A stretch of 64,000 nucleotides of DNA from Strongylocentrotus purpuratus (GCF_000002235.5 NW_022145542.1:1144501-1208500); one strand, 5' to 3'; counted from the stretch's first letter, positions 13,538 to 24,312 are shown. Notes: a model not told the origin generated them from the letters alone. Made by a program: numbers and translations.

Positions 13538-15132
13538 TTTCTTAGCTATACATTAATAAAAATTAATTCAAATGGAATGATAACGCAGCGAATATTGCTC
13601 TGCTATAACTGTATTGAGGTAGATCCTGTATTACCCAAAACCAAGATTTAAATTTGTTTCAAAGAAATTAAAACAAAAAATAGTATGTTAAAATAACTCT
13701 GCAACACATAGACTTCTAAGCTTTATATAGACTTTTAATTAATATCTTTAATATTCTATGAAATAATAATCTTAAAGAATTCAAACAATATTAAAAAATA
13801 TGTTCTTAAATGATACATTCTTTCATTATTACGGTATTAATGTAATCTTGGCTCGTACGTTGTCCAGAAATATATAGTTTGCTGTTTGTTTCTAAAGAAA
13901 GCAAAATTACAGAAACTGTATCCATCTTACCTTTTTGACTGATGTCGTCTTCTTGCCCGATGTACTGTGAGAACCTCAACACCTGTCATACTTCTCTCAT
14001 TTAAATACTTTCTCAACTTTCAAGGGTAGGGACCCATTACCCCCTCCCCACTATCGGAGCCCCCTTTGATGACCCCAAGACAATAGGGAGGGGTATACAA
14101 TCTTACCCCCTCTAGATGTCAGATTACATTCTTTGCATGAGAGACCATGAAAGAGAGAATGAGAGGAGGAGGGAGATAGGGAGCTAAGAGGAACAAACAT
14201 AATCCCTTTCTATTATTATCTTAAACAATGATACAGACCTATATATGGATCTCTTTCATGTAAATCCTTGGATCTTGTCTAGTTATTGGCGGAATAACAA
14301 TATTTTAAACACATATAGCAACACTTACATCCATCTGTCATTGATTGGGACATATATGTGTATGTGATCAATGAGTCTAGAAGCTTAGCTTTTACGGTAA
14401 TAACAAGAACATTGCTGAATCATTAATGAAGAGGGTTTTGATTGGTTGCTTTTAGTTGTTTTTATTACATTCAATCGATCTAAAAAGCAAATTTTGCCCT
14501 CATCATTATGTGTAGTTGAAGGTGTGATGTACGAAGGACTGTTGTTGGCAACCAGTGTAGCTAGAAATTTAGGTCGAAAATGTTAAAATTCAGAGATGAA
14601 GATGAAGATTCATCTGCTGAATAGTTAATTCAAGAAACTCTGTCATTCTAAGATGAATGTTCTGTGCACTCTACAGAACAGTAATTGAATATGGAATACC
14701 CATTTGGCTTCCTCACAAAAAAAAACATATATATGGTCTCTGGAATCCATTTAAAGAGGTTTCACAGTTTTGTTTTTTTGTATGATCAGGCAAATTCTCT
14801 TACTTATTCTGAATGCTTACAAAAAATAAATCTCTCTCCACTGACTTTGATATTTGTCTGTTAGCTTTGTCATAAATCTTCTGGCTATATGATTTACCTG
14901 TTCGTTTCTTGCTTAGCCCAAGAGTTAGAACGCCTCATAAATTACTATATATTCAAGATTTTGCTATGTGTCTTTTATTTTACAAAATATTGTGGGAATC
15001 TTTCCTTTCAGAGGATAGAGACCTCTGTCTTAATACCTCAGTAGCAGTAGCTCATATTCGAAATGTGCTAAGGAACTATTTCTTTACTCTTCCTCCTATT
15101 GAAATGCAATTTAATGATGTGAATGTTATGCG
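13534..15132. other. Nothing recognised
   Basis: No coding region or repeat boundary can be supported. Confidence 0.45.
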
Positions 15133-15216
15133 TTGTCTGTTTGGAGCCAGAAGGGCATTAACTCTGCAGTATAGCATACAGTATGCATTAATGCTGTTTT
15201 GGCTCCAAAGAGACAA
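15133..15216 (+). ncRNA. MicroRNA-like foldback (candidate)
   Basis: An 84-base imperfect palindrome. The 5' arm begins TTGTCTGTTTGGAGCC and the 3' arm ends GGCTCCAAAGAGACAA. The arms pair for about 30 bp with one mismatch seven bases in, G-U-type changes and one more mismatch, then reach a terminal loop of roughly 20 bases. Size, stem length and loop resemble an animal pre-miRNA. A very short MITE is the main alternative. Nothing in the sequence proves transcription. Confidence 0.35.
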
Positions 15217-15760
15217 TTTTGTTTTCCTCCCTTCTCACCATTCTCCCCTGTCCTCTAACTTCTCCCTCTCTCCTCTGACCTCTTCCTCTCTCCATCTCCA
15301 TCTCTTTCTCTCTTCCCTTCTTCTTTTTCTCCTCCCTTTCCCTCCACTTTCCCGTCTCTCTTTTTCCCTGTTGCTCTCTTCTCTCTCTCTAAAATTTCTC
15401 TTTCAATTTTATCAAGCTTTATGATTAATAATATGCATGATGAAATTGAAACTGTATATATGCTACTTGATTAATGGTGAGAGACATGCTTGTTTTGATA
15501 ATAATAATGATAAAGATGTGATTATGATATTGCTGTTATCATCATCATCGTGTATCAAAAGTTTACCACAGCGCTTATGAATCATTTGAATGATTCTCCT
15601 CTTTTCAAAAGCTTAAGATTTTGCTTTGCTGCCTCTTTAACTCTGTATTCATATTGTCTATGGTTCATTTTTCCCTTTCTTATCATAGCCTCTAATTCAT
15701 GTTTCTTTTCTGTGAGGCACCAACACTCTCCCTTGCTTGCATTCTGTTTTTATATAGTAC
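15217..15760. repeat. CT-rich tract and unannotated flank
   Basis: 15230-15395 is a pyrimidine-rich stretch (TCTCC, TTCTC repeats). The rest is ordinary AT-rich sequence. The long + strand open frame over it (14909-15424) ends in low-complexity residues and is not credible as a gene. Confidence 0.6.
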
Positions 15761-15882
15761 TAGCAGGACCCGCGGAAATCCCGCGGAAATAGAGGGGGGC
15801 GGGGGGTGTAAATAGATAATAGAGAGTGTCTAAATTTAAACCACCAAGAACTTTATTTGCCATTCAGGCCATTAAAAAATAT

Positions 15883-16279
15883 ACATGTTTAGCGTCCCCG
15901 CCCGCTTCCTTTTTGGGGGCCGCCTTTTACTTATTTATTTTTTGAAATTTTTTTGAATTTTTTTTTGTTTTTTGTTGTTTTTTTTTGAAAGAAAATAAAA
16001 CAGCGTCCTGTCTGCTTCCTTTTTTGGGGCCGCCTCCTTTTTTTTTTTTGATTTTTTTTTATTTGAATTTTTTAAATTTTTTTGAAAGAAAAAAAACATG
16101 AAAAGCACTGCTAAAATGTATTTCTGATTTTAAAAAAGAAAAAAAAAAAATTGTCGTCCGCCATCTTGAAAAATAGCCCGAATGTCAGGGAAAATGTACG
16201 GAGCGGCCATTTTGAAAGAAAAAAAAAAAAAGGGCCTCCTCCTTCCCATTTTTCGAAAAAAACAGGACGCTAAACATGT
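15883..16279. mobile_element. Foldback MITE-like element
   Basis: The ends are perfect 15-base inverted repeats ACATGTTTAGCGTCC (15883-15897) and its complement (16265-16279). The interior has repeated ccgcttcctttttgggggccgcc-type phrases and gccattttgaaa-type phrases. No transposase or clear target duplication is visible. Confidence 0.5.
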
Positions 16280-16349
16280 TGTTTTTTTAATTTGGCCTTA
16301 TATAAAAAAATAAAAAAACAATCCAACTGTACCGGTAGTTATTCTTTAA

Positions 16350-16690
16350 GCCACTGGAACTGCGTAGAGTTCCGTAGTGTGGCGTACCGACTACGCAGAA
16401 CTTAGGCTGCGTATTAATGGCATAGTCCCTGCGTAGGTTATGCGTAGGCTGGCGTACAGGTTTGCTTATGGTTGGTTACTGTGTGGACAGATTTTACTGC
16501 TTTGTCGATCTGGCGTAGGGTAGCATACTGTTGCGTGGGCATGAAGCGTGCCGAAAGCACGCGAAAAAAATTAAACATGTTGAATTGTTTTCGTTCATCT
16601 TGCGTACCCCTTTCCGTCCCTCAGCATATAGTAACGTAGGCCAGCCTAGTTAGTACGCAACACTACGCAACTCTACGTATTGACCCCACG
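16350..16690. mobile_element. MITE-like element with GCGTAG-rich inverted arms
   Basis: The left arm (gcgtagagttccgtagtgtggcgta) and the complement of the right arm (acgtagagttgcgtagtgttgcgta) match closely as inverted repeats. Further GCGTA words recur inside. Edges are approximate because no target duplication was found. Confidence 0.45.
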
Positions 16691-16764
16691 CCAATTAGTG
16701 ACCTGCAAGTGTCACAAATAAAGTATTAAAAATATGCTCATCTGACCCTAATTAAACGCCTAAA

Positions 16765-16968
16765 ACCCCCGAGCTTTCGGGGGGTTTATGGCCCCTTGAA
16801 ACCCATGGACCCCACGCCTATATTACATATACACTTAACTCGCTGCGATCTGATCTCTCCCCCCCCCCCAACTTTGAAGAACGTAACCCCCGAGCTTTTG
16901 GGGGTTTATGGCCCCTTGAAACCCGTGGACCCCACGCCTATATTATATATATACACTCAACTCAGGAC
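16765..16968. repeat. Tandem duplication, 121-bp period
   Basis: A unit starting acccccgagctttcggggg and continuing through ggccccttgaaaccc and ggaccccacgcctatatta occurs at 16765 and again at 16886 with few differences. Confidence 0.75.
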
Positions 16969-17218
16969 CTGCGGAAATCGCAAGATTCTAGAGGGGGGCG
17001 CAGGCAAAAAATTAATTTTTTCATTTCGGGGGCTCTATTTCAAATTTTTGGGAAATTTTCGTGGGCTACTTTTTCAACTTTCGGGGGCTCTTTTTTCTGG
17101 GGCTACTTTTTCATTAATTCATAAAAGGATAGGCCTACACTTTGTTGAGATTTGTTTAGTAAGCTAAGGTTTCAGGCTTCCTACTTCATAATTGCCTATT
17201 TAAAAAAAAAAAAACATT

Positions 17219-17830
17219 TTTCTAGTTCAATAACTAAGTTTTCATGCATTGATTTGATGCAAGAACTGTAACATAATAGACCCTAGATTGTGATTATTTT
17301 TTACCATGAATTTCGATAATCATTTTTCAAAGTAAAATTTTCACAAGAAAATCAGACAGTCGTTTAAAAACGTAGACATTAGTAATACTTTTACTAATTC
17401 TAAGCTCAGGTTTCGTAAATCTATTCACGAAACTATATTGAAATCGCGGCAATAATCATGCAAACCAACCGATAACAATTTCAAAGTGTCAAATCTCTTC
17501 GACTCGATCTCAGCTCAGCTACTACAGCGTAACTCCAGGAAGCTCGAACACCGGCGCCGCAGGCGTCGGACGCCTGCGGTGCGGGGTGCCGGTGTTGGAG
17601 CTTCCCGGAGTTACGCTGCACTGTGTGTACTGTATGGGTGTTGACTGAAGGCAGCGTGCGACTGAACTGTCAGTCCAATGGTTTTCTTGTGAAAACTTTC
17701 CTTTAGAAAATGATAATCAAAATTCAGTATACATGGCCGTAGTAATCACAAAATAAGCTTTGATTTCATACCTCCATTCACGAAAACTATATAAAAATCG
17801 CGGCAATCATGATGGAAATAGGTCTCTAAG
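17219..17830. mobile_element. Long foldback element with GC-rich centre
   Basis: From about 17275 to 17755 the left half (through tcgataatcatttttc and ttttcacaagaaaa) is an imperfect inverted copy of the right half (ttttcttgtgaaaa through aatgataatca). At the centre, 17525-17618 is a much tighter GC-rich palindrome. Outside that, attcacgaaac...aaatcgcggcaat occurs near 17425-17458 and again in the same orientation near 17778-17806. No coding sequence. Confidence 0.5.
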
Positions 17831-18476
17831 TTTGGACGTCGACGGGAATTAGCCCCGCGTATCTCTCTGGCTTGTGCAGCTCGTACAAAGCACTCCCTAT
17901 AGCAAGAGGGCTTACTCGGGGGGTAATCCCGCCCTTTGCATAGAGCATTTCATACCCAACATAATGTGAGTTGCTCGTCATCTGTCGTGTCTCTCCTTGA
18001 TACGGATGTAATGTTGAATATGCATGAGGTATCTCTGTCGTCACGCATATCCTGCATTATGCATGTCGCGTCTGTTTTCGCCCTGGACGTCGACACGGAG
18101 GAGGACCTCGGGCGGAGTATAGCCAATTCGACAGAGTAGACTCTCCCGCGGACGACGGCACCGGTCACCGGTACCCCGAGGGGAGGGTTCAGGAGGAGAT
18201 AGCTGCACCAACTTGGGTCGGCGATCTCATTAAAAAACAATAGAATACAAAGGCCGGCGGAGACGTCATGCCCCCCCCCCCCCCCCCCCCCCCGCGGAGC
18301 CTTAGCGTATTACTATTATAGATTATCAATGGTAAAATGTATGGTATTAATAGAGTCGATAGTATTTCATACTTCCTTTGTCTCTGCACATTTTTGTTTA
18401 TATCTAACTTTGCCCGGAATTCAAAAAATTTAATAAATATCTGCAAATTATCAAATTGCCAGCATGAGGATGAGCT
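17831..18476. other. Unassigned GC-richer segment
   Basis: 17830-18300 is clearly GC-richer than its surroundings and ends in a run of 23 C at 18271-18293. Overlapping open frames of 67-96 codons exist on both strands but none shows a recognisable domain. After 18300 the sequence returns to AT-rich. Confidence 0.35.
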
Positions 18477-18672
18477 TTAAAGCCCCACTACACCACTTAC
18501 AGGTACTTGCTCCCTCTATATAGCAAACAATGCCTAATCGGTGACCGTTGGTCCCCCATGGTCACCTATTTCTCATGTTAATTGAGAGCTGATTTGATGA
18601 GATAACCACCTCTCAGTGACCATGCAGGGAGGTCTAATCCCTCCTGGCCAAACTAGTGCAGATAGGCTTTAA
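18477..18672. mobile_element. PiggyBac-type MITE (TTAA-flanked)
   Basis: A 188-bp segment (18481-18668) begins AGCCCCACTACAC and ends as the complement of AGCCTATCTGCAC, with TTAA on both sides (18477-18480, 18669-18672). TTAA duplication is typical of piggyBac elements. Only the first four bases of the ends match strictly, so the call is tentative. Confidence 0.45.
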
Positions 18673-18691
18673 GCGTAGGATGCATGAAATA

Positions 18692-18697
18692 GACCTG
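18692..18697. repeat. Polinton target-site duplication, left
   Basis: GACCTG, repeated exactly at 39703-39708. Confidence 0.9.
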
Positions 18698-18821
18698 AGT
18701 AGTATGTATGTACGTATAGTCCCAAAATATGATTTATGATATTATTGATTAATCGATTAATATGAAATCAATAATCAATAAATATGAAATATGGATCGAT
18801 AATTATGGATCAATAAAATCG
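18698..18821 (+). repeat. Polinton left terminal inverted repeat
   Basis: Matches the reverse complement of 39579-39702 over 124 bp with a single difference by eye. Further inside, ATCGATAAT/ATATGAAATATGG-type words repeat up to about 18860. Confidence 0.95.
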
Positions 18822-19035
18822 ATAATTGATAAATATGAAATATGGATTAATTAAATATGTATTAATTAAATATGGAAAAAGCACCCCACTACCTTCCTCT
18901 TAAATTGTTCAACTTTGAAACAATCGACATTATAATAACGAATGAAACGGGTGAGGTAGTACCATTTGAACGTGGGAAAGTGCTAGTTACGTTACATTTT
19001 CGAGAACGCTCTTCGCGATTATCCTAAATAAAAGT

Positions 19036-19496
19036 ATGTACCCTTACGCAACGAACCGTGTACTCCGTAGTCACGTGTTCCATAATCAGATGGGGCGTGG
19101 TCTACCCATATTCAGAGGAGCCGCTATGCAACGTGGACACGGTCTAGGGAGCCTGGTCAAGGGTCTTTTTCGTGCAGCTACTCCTTTATTGAAGAAAGGG
19201 GCCTTTGCATTGGGAAAGGAAGCCATGTCGACGGGTGTCAATATTATGCAAGACACCCTCAGCGGTCAATCATTGAAATCTGCGGCTAAGAGAAATGTCA
19301 AGAGAGCTGGAAAACGTTTGGCGGGTAAAGCTATGGGAGGTGTGCGCAAGAAAATTTAGGCAAAAGCGAAACAAAGAGGAGGTGCTCGCTTTCTACTCGT
19401 GAGAGATGTTAAAAAGCAGTCGCGGGGTAGAAAACGTGTCATTAAAGCTAAAGGCTGGCGTACGAAAAGACCTCGCGTGGAAAATATTTTCGATTA
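19036..19496 (+). pseudogene. Polinton core-like basic protein (fossil)
   Basis: A small, strongly basic, glycine-rich protein. The conserved-looking part includes GLGSLVKGLFRAATPLLKKG, an amphipathic segment, followed by Lys/Arg-rich sequence. Proteins of this layout are common in animal Polintons and have been compared with adenovirus core or minor capsid proteins (pX/mu or pVI type); they would coat DNA or act at the membrane during entry. It lies first after the left terminal repeat, just upstream of the capsid gene. The gene appears broken about once. Confidence 0.65.
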
Positions 19497-19524
19497 ATAA
19501 CGACTGGAGTTGAACTGTATAAAC

Positions 19525-20859
19525 ATGTCTCTTTTACATGAAAAAAGCGACGCTTGTTGTAAATCTGAACTTGATTTGTTCACGGTACCACACACTCAAC
19601 TTAGTATTACCAAAGGACCCTTTAAAGAATATCACCCCGTCAGTAATATAACCGATACAGGACCTATTGAAATCAACGTCGCTGGAATGGCCGAAGAGTA
19701 TGTCGATCTTTCGCAAACCATGCTACAAGTTTCTGTCAGAGTATTGAAAGCAGACAATACGCCTATCACCGCCGATGACCCCGTAGCACCCGTGAATCTC
19801 TTCCTCCCTTCACTTTTTAGTCAGGTGGATGTCATGTTGAATGAAAAACTGGTATCACAACCCTCCAATACATACCCTTATAGGGCATTAATGGAGACGT
19901 TACTACACTACAGCAAGGAGACAAAAGACTCACAGCTTACGCAACAGCTGTATTACAAGGATGAAGCGGGGAAAATGGAGGTGGTAAATCCTTTATTGCA
20001 AGGAGAGCACGGGAATCAAGGACTCGCAAAAAGACACGGATTCATCGCTGAGAGCAGACTTCTTTCTATGCTGGGACCCATCTACGCAGATGTGTTCTTT
20101 CAAGAAAGATTATTATTACCGGGGGTTGATTTGAAACTCAAGTTGAATCGTAGTAAAGACGCATTTTGTCTTCTTTCTTCAAAAGCGAACGCGGACTACA
20201 AAGTAAAGATCGAATCTGCTGCCCTCTTCGTTCGCAGAGTCAAGACGAGCCCTTCCATCATGATTACCCATGCCAAGGCCTTGGAGAAAACAACTGCCAA
20301 ATATCCACTCAACAAAGTGGATGTACGCTCTTTCTCAATTCCTACTGGAAACATGTCCATCAACCGAGACAACCTATTTTTAGGACAACTACCGAACCGT
20401 ATCGTCATCGGGTTAACTGACAACGACGCCTACAACGGTAGTTATGCCAAAAACCCCTACAACTTTAAACATCTGAATATCAACTATATATCAGTGACGA
20501 TCGACGGAGAAATGGTTCCCATGCGCCCTTTACGGCCCTGCTTTGAAGAGGGAGCGGGTCAGCACTATATACACGCTTACAATTCCTTATTCATGGGTAC
20601 AAATCGTCTTTTCGCGGACAAAGGCCTGGATATAAATAGAGAGGAATATCTTAAATGGTTCACTTTATTCGCTTTTGACCTTACCCCGGATGTGTCAGAC
20701 GGATGTCATTTAAATCTGATTAAAAGTGGTAATTTACGTCTTGAACTACAATTTGACAGACCCCTCCCCAACACGGTCAATTGCCTCGTATTTTCAGAAT
20801 CCCAAGGACTGATCCAGATCGATAGAAGCCGCAATCTCATTTATGATTATCAGGGTTGA
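19525..20859 (+). CDS. Polinton capsid protein (F54H12.2-like)
   Basis: About 444 residues from the ATG at 19525; an in-frame non-ATG start 15 bases upstream is less likely because family members begin near this Met. The N-terminal part has CCKSELDLFTVPHTQ and ITKGPFKEYHPVSN; the C-terminal part has LNLIKSGNLRLELQFDRPLP, both recurrent in animal Polinton proteins named after worm F54H12.2. I take it to be the double-jelly-roll major capsid protein; assignment as a minor capsid protein is the alternative. The frame looks whole. It is followed 12 bp later by the protease, so the two were probably co-transcribed. Confidence 0.8.
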   Translation: MSLLHEKSDACCKSELDLFTVPHTQLSITKGPFKEYHPVSNITDTGPIEINVAGMAEEYVDLSQTMLQVSVRVLKADNTPITADDPVAPVNLFLPSLFSQVDVMLNEKLVSQPSNTYPYRALMETLLHYSKETKDSQLTQQLYYKDEAGKMEVVNPLLQGEHGNQGLAKRHGFIAESRLLSMLGPIYADVFFQERLLLPGVDLKLKLNRSKDAFCLLSSKANADYKVKIESAALFVRRVKTSPSIMITHAKALEKTTAKYPLNKVDVRSFSIPTGNMSINRDNLFLGQLPNRIVIGLTDNDAYNGSYAKNPYNFKHLNINYISVTIDGEMVPMRPLRPCFEEGAGQHYIHAYNSLFMGTNRLFADKGLDINREEYLKWFTLFAFDLTPDVSDGCHLNLIKSGNLRLELQFDRPLPNTVNCLVFSESQGLIQIDRSRNLIYDYQG

Positions 20860-20871
20860 GAAAATAAAAGG

Positions 20872-21393
20872 ATGGGTACTTCACAAATTCAACACGTGCT
20901 CGTGAACCACCCAGCCACGAAAGACCAGTTTAAAGGCGTTTTCGCCTTGGACCAACTTCCACGTAGGGTGAATGACAATATTGGATGTTACGTCGTAAAT
21001 ACAGACCCAAGCACCAGCCCCGGTACCCACTGGGTAGCGTTATATTTCAACTACGGGAAGGGGACTTTTTTTTACTCGTATGGAAACGCCCCTTTGTATT
21101 ATGACAGGAAGCTTTATAGTTTTATGATGGGAAAATCTATAACAATGGACTATAATGAAAAGAGACTTCAAGGAACCCTTTCTTCCGTGTGTGGACAATA
21201 TTATATATTTTATCTCATTGGTCGTTGTAAAGGGTATACGACGCGGGGTATTTTAAAGGGGTTTGGGAAAGACCACAGTAGGAACGATATGAAGATAAAT
21301 GATTGGTTTAACAGGAAACATAATACATCGTTGCCCGTTCTTGACATTAATTTCACTCTTCGGCAAATTGCACGAAGTATCGATGAATTGTAA
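20872..21393 (+). CDS. Polinton adenain-like cysteine protease
   Basis: 173 residues, the usual size for Polinton proteases of the adenovirus/Ulp1 (C5/C48) type. The catalytic His lies in GTHWVALYFNYG and the Cys in SSVCGQYYIFYLIG, with the expected spacing, and an acidic residue lies between them. In related viruses it matures capsid proteins. The frame looks whole and starts 12 bp after the capsid stop. Confidence 0.88.
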   Translation: MGTSQIQHVLVNHPATKDQFKGVFALDQLPRRVNDNIGCYVVNTDPSTSPGTHWVALYFNYGKGTFFYSYGNAPLYYDRKLYSFMMGKSITMDYNEKRLQGTLSSVCGQYYIFYLIGRCKGYTTRGILKGFGKDHSRNDMKINDWFNRKHNTSLPVLDINFTLRQIARSIDEL

Positions 21394-22541
21394 ATAATCC
21401 GCTCGCCTATCCTACACGTTGATTTGTTTTACTTTGTAAATATACATTTTGTTTTAAGTTTATACTAAGTAGACTATGCCTTTATATATATATCATTATA
21501 TATTTATATATTTATAAGTGTTTTATAGTACGAAATACATCAGAATCCTACGGTTATCTTTTTTCTCTCTCTTCTCACCAACACCTCTTTCTACATCACG
21601 AACACGTTCGCTACATTTCTCTTTCCTGTCATGCATTTTATCTCTCTCTCTCTCTCTCTCTCCCTCTCTCTCTTTCTTTATCTTTTTTTCCTCTGTCAAA
21701 AAAAATAATAATAAAAAAAGTTCTTTATATGTCTCTCATCTTTCACACCCATTCTCTCTTCCTCTGCCCCTCTTTCTGATAGTACATGTTACGTCTACTC
21801 TTAAAATATAAAAGAATACATGAAGAATGAATACACGAGAGAACCAGTTGTAAAATGTATTAAAAATATTTTAAAAGTGTGTTGTTTATTGAATAAAATT
21901 TCGTAAAGAAATCATTTTGTTTCAGTGTGTCGTTCTTACGTTGTCACGTCTTATATTTTCAAACTGAATAGCACTACAAAACATATAATGCATGTAGACT
22001 ATATACAATATATACATCAAGTCAGGTTACAACTTGCATAGTGTCATTACGGTTGTGTTTGTAAGCTGTCCCTATCTTAAGTATGAAAATGGTATAACCA
22101 TCGAATATATACACGGTACACAGCAAGCAAGAAAAATAATAAACAAGATTTAAATAATGAATAAAATAAAAAACAACATCAACAAACTAGTTATAGTATA
22201 AACAATAAGATAAACGTCGTTCTACAGATTCGCCGTTTTACCGATTCGTCATTCCACTGATTCGCCAGTTTAACCAACATAAAACATACTTTTTTTAGTA
22301 TACGTTTCTAGTCGTATAAACAATATTATTTTACACAGCCTAAACTTTATACAATTCATTATGAAATGAAAAAAGAAAAAATTATTATAAACGCTACTAA
22401 AAGACAAGAAAAAAAAAAAAAAAGAAGAAAAAAAAGAAAACAAAATAAAAAAAAAGAGAGAAAATAAATAAGACATAGTGTTTACACCCGTCTATTAATA
22501 AGGATCCCACTGGTAGGTTTTAGGACCATTTCTGTTTACTT
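21394..22541. other. Polinton spacer between convergent gene blocks
   Basis: AT-rich, no gene. It holds a CT microsatellite (about 21640-21690), poly-A and A/G-rich tracts (22385-22465), and short repeats of gattcgcc and ccgattcgtcattcc near 22215-22275. It lies between the 3' ends of the rightward and leftward gene sets, so it probably carries both polyadenylation regions. Confidence 0.6.
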
Positions 22542-23279
22542 TTACACGTTTAGTTTTTGTTTTGGGAGGTGTCGAGTGCTGTACATCGGAGAGGGGAGAT
22601 TCCCATGGCGCTGTCGGGGTAGACTTGGATCCGGGGTTGCCGCTTCGTTTCCACCGTTGTAGATCGCTACGTCGTCGTGGGAAAAAGTCTCTGGAATGTT
22701 CATATTCGCCAATACACCGATAAACTGGTCACTGCTAGTAGGGGTATAGCCACGACGTTCCCTGAATATGTCATACATGACGTCGCAAATGTTACTTCCA
22801 GCAATAGTTTTGTTATCTATGATAAGCTGACCGTTTTCAGTCCAATCGATGTTTTTATCGTTCTTCAACTTTTGCAGCAATTGACTGGTTCTCTTTGCAA
22901 ATGTTTTTGGTACATGGTCCAATAAATCACGGTCTATTTTTGTCTCGTGAGGCGTGTCGTGCGAAACAGCGTCTAAGCCCTTCGGTGAAGAGGTACTATC
23001 GGAGGTTGAAATTGTATTGTCAGTAAGCTCTAGGGCTAACGGTTTCTTCAATGCATCATTGGCTTCGAGATAATGATGTAAGTGTTGCGAATATAACTGG
23101 GCTTTTGTATGTTCGTCCATGTCACCGCGTTCTAAAATAGCACAAATTTGACTGTCCAGATTATTCACCTGCTGTTCAGACGATGTTGTAGTTGAATTGT
23201 TCTGTAGCGTGTTGAGCATCGTCTGTGGAACAAGAACCATTTTCTGCGTGTGCTCCATATCGGATTGATTATAGTTCAT
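22542..23279 (-). CDS. Conserved Polinton accessory protein, 245 aa
   Basis: A hydrophilic protein with an N-terminal MVLVPQTMLNTL segment, a helical middle (AILERGDMDEHTKAQLYSQH) and a C-terminal WTENGQLIIDNKTIAGSNI block. This arrangement recurs in animal Polintons next to the 113-aa gene; its role is not known to me and a minor capsid or assembly role is inference. Its ATG overlaps the stop of the upstream gene by four bases (ATGA), implying co-expression. The frame looks whole. Confidence 0.7.
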   Translation of the reverse strand: MNYNQSDMEHTQKMVLVPQTMLNTLQNNSTTTSSEQQVNNLDSQICAILERGDMDEHTKAQLYSQHLHHYLEANDALKKPLALELTDNTISTSDSTSSPKGLDAVSHDTPHETKIDRDLLDHVPKTFAKRTSQLLQKLKNDKNIDWTENGQLIIDNKTIAGSNICDVMYDIFRERRGYTPTSSDQFIGVLANMNIPETFSHDDVAIYNGGNEAATPDPSLPRQRHGNLPSPMYSTRHLPKQKLNV

Positions 23280-23617
23280 TTACCGCCGGACAGCAACGAT
23301 GTGATACCTCCGAGTACAGGGGCTATTATTCTTGCAAGCAATCCAAGAAATCCTCCGCGTTGATTCAAAATGTTCTTTCTTTCTTTCAACGGTGTTTGAC
23401 GGTTTGACAGTTTTCTTAACTTGAGTTTATGTTTACCCAATGTTCGTTTCTGAGTTCCTGATATTTTAACGTTACCACGTATCACGTTGAGCACACATTC
23501 ACAAATGGCATCTATAAACCCCTTGTCCGCGCTTTTGATGAGTTGTGTACGCTGGTTAGCTATACAATGTGCCAGAGTCTTTAACAGCGCCGCATGGGTC
23601 TTGATCCGTCGAGACAT
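23276..23617 (-). CDS. Small basic Polinton protein with hydrophobic tail
   Basis: 113 residues: a basic helical N-terminal part (MSRRIKTHAALLKTLAH), a middle with CECVLNVIRGNV, a Lys/Arg-rich stretch and a glycine-rich hydrophobic C-terminus (GGFLGLLARIIAPVLGGI). The layout recurs in animal Polintons and adintoviruses, where such a tail suggests a membrane-active or minor capsid role, by analogy with adenovirus pVI; this function is inference. It overlaps the next gene by four bases. The frame looks whole. Confidence 0.7.
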   Translation of the reverse strand: MSRRIKTHAALLKTLAHCIANQRTQLIKSADKGFIDAICECVLNVIRGNVKISGTQKRTLGKHKLKLRKLSNRQTPLKERKNILNQRGGFLGLLARIIAPVLGGITSLLSGGK

Positions 23618-23656
23618 GTTGAATAAATAAAGCTGTTTGTAGCGTAAGGTGCGATT

Positions 23657-24312
23657 TTATACCCGAGGTACGTAGGCAACTTGGGTTTCTCCCGGGAATA
23701 TATGAGTTCTCAATCGTACCTCCTCCGGAGTGTCTGCTCTCAGATCCACAAACAGGTAACCCCATTTCTCTTTGGTAGTGCCTCGTAGGCTTCCCTGAAG
23801 AATTTTTGTCGCCCCGGATACATCTGCCTCCCAAGACATGTAACCTGTAATTTATCTCTACAATTCTTGAATAAACAATAATATTGCGTATTTAATGAAA
23901 TGGTCCTTGATTCCTTCCCACGGTGAAACAGATTTTGCGTGATATAAATTACGCTTACATTCCTATGATGACACCCCTTTGTAAATAAAGCTGCCACCCT
24001 TTTATCGTCGCCAGCCACATCCATCAAATCATCTATAACAAATAACGTAGGACATTCGCTATCGGTCAGACTATTAAAGTCAGCGGGGAGGTTTTCATGA
24101 AATTGAATATTTGGAATAGATTTACTCATTTCCAGGTAGGAGGGTTGAAATTCACTATAAAACCAAACCACTTTGTGCGGTGGTTTATCTATCATGGTGG
24201 ATGCATTTTTTAAAAGACGTTTTACAAATTCAGTTTTTCCAACAAAACTAGGTCCAACGACCATGCATGAAAAGCTATGTTTTAAACGAACGTCCATGTT
24301 AGAAGGAGTCAA
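23657..24312 (-). pseudogene. Polinton packaging ATPase (fossil)
   Basis: A32/FtsK-HerA-type ATPase that would pump DNA into capsids. The Walker A motif is GPSFVGKT near the N-terminus and the Walker B motif is TLFVIDDLMD; a conserved region follows with HRNVSVIYITQNLFHRGK, typical of Polinton ATPases. It is the first gene after the membrane-protein gene on the minus strand. The gene appears broken about once. Confidence 0.88.

Larger units (their letters stand above)
15765..16979. repeat. GC/T-rich repeat block bounded by direct repeats
   Basis: The block opens with AGGACCCGCGGAAATCC followed by tagaggggggcg and closes with AGGACCTGCGGAAATCG followed by ctagaggggggcg, so the two edges are direct repeats about 1.2 kb apart. 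Inside are two MITE-like foldbacks and a tandem duplication, listed separately. Base composition alternates between T-rich and G/C-rich runs, unlike the surrounding DNA. Confidence 0.45.

Noticed and set aside
14909-15424. 171-codon open frame
   Set aside because: It spans a hairpin and a pyrimidine tract, has no recognised domain and ends in low complexity.
17826-18240. Overlapping open frames on both strands in a GC-rich segment
   Set aside because: High GC lengthens chance frames; no domain or splice context supports them.
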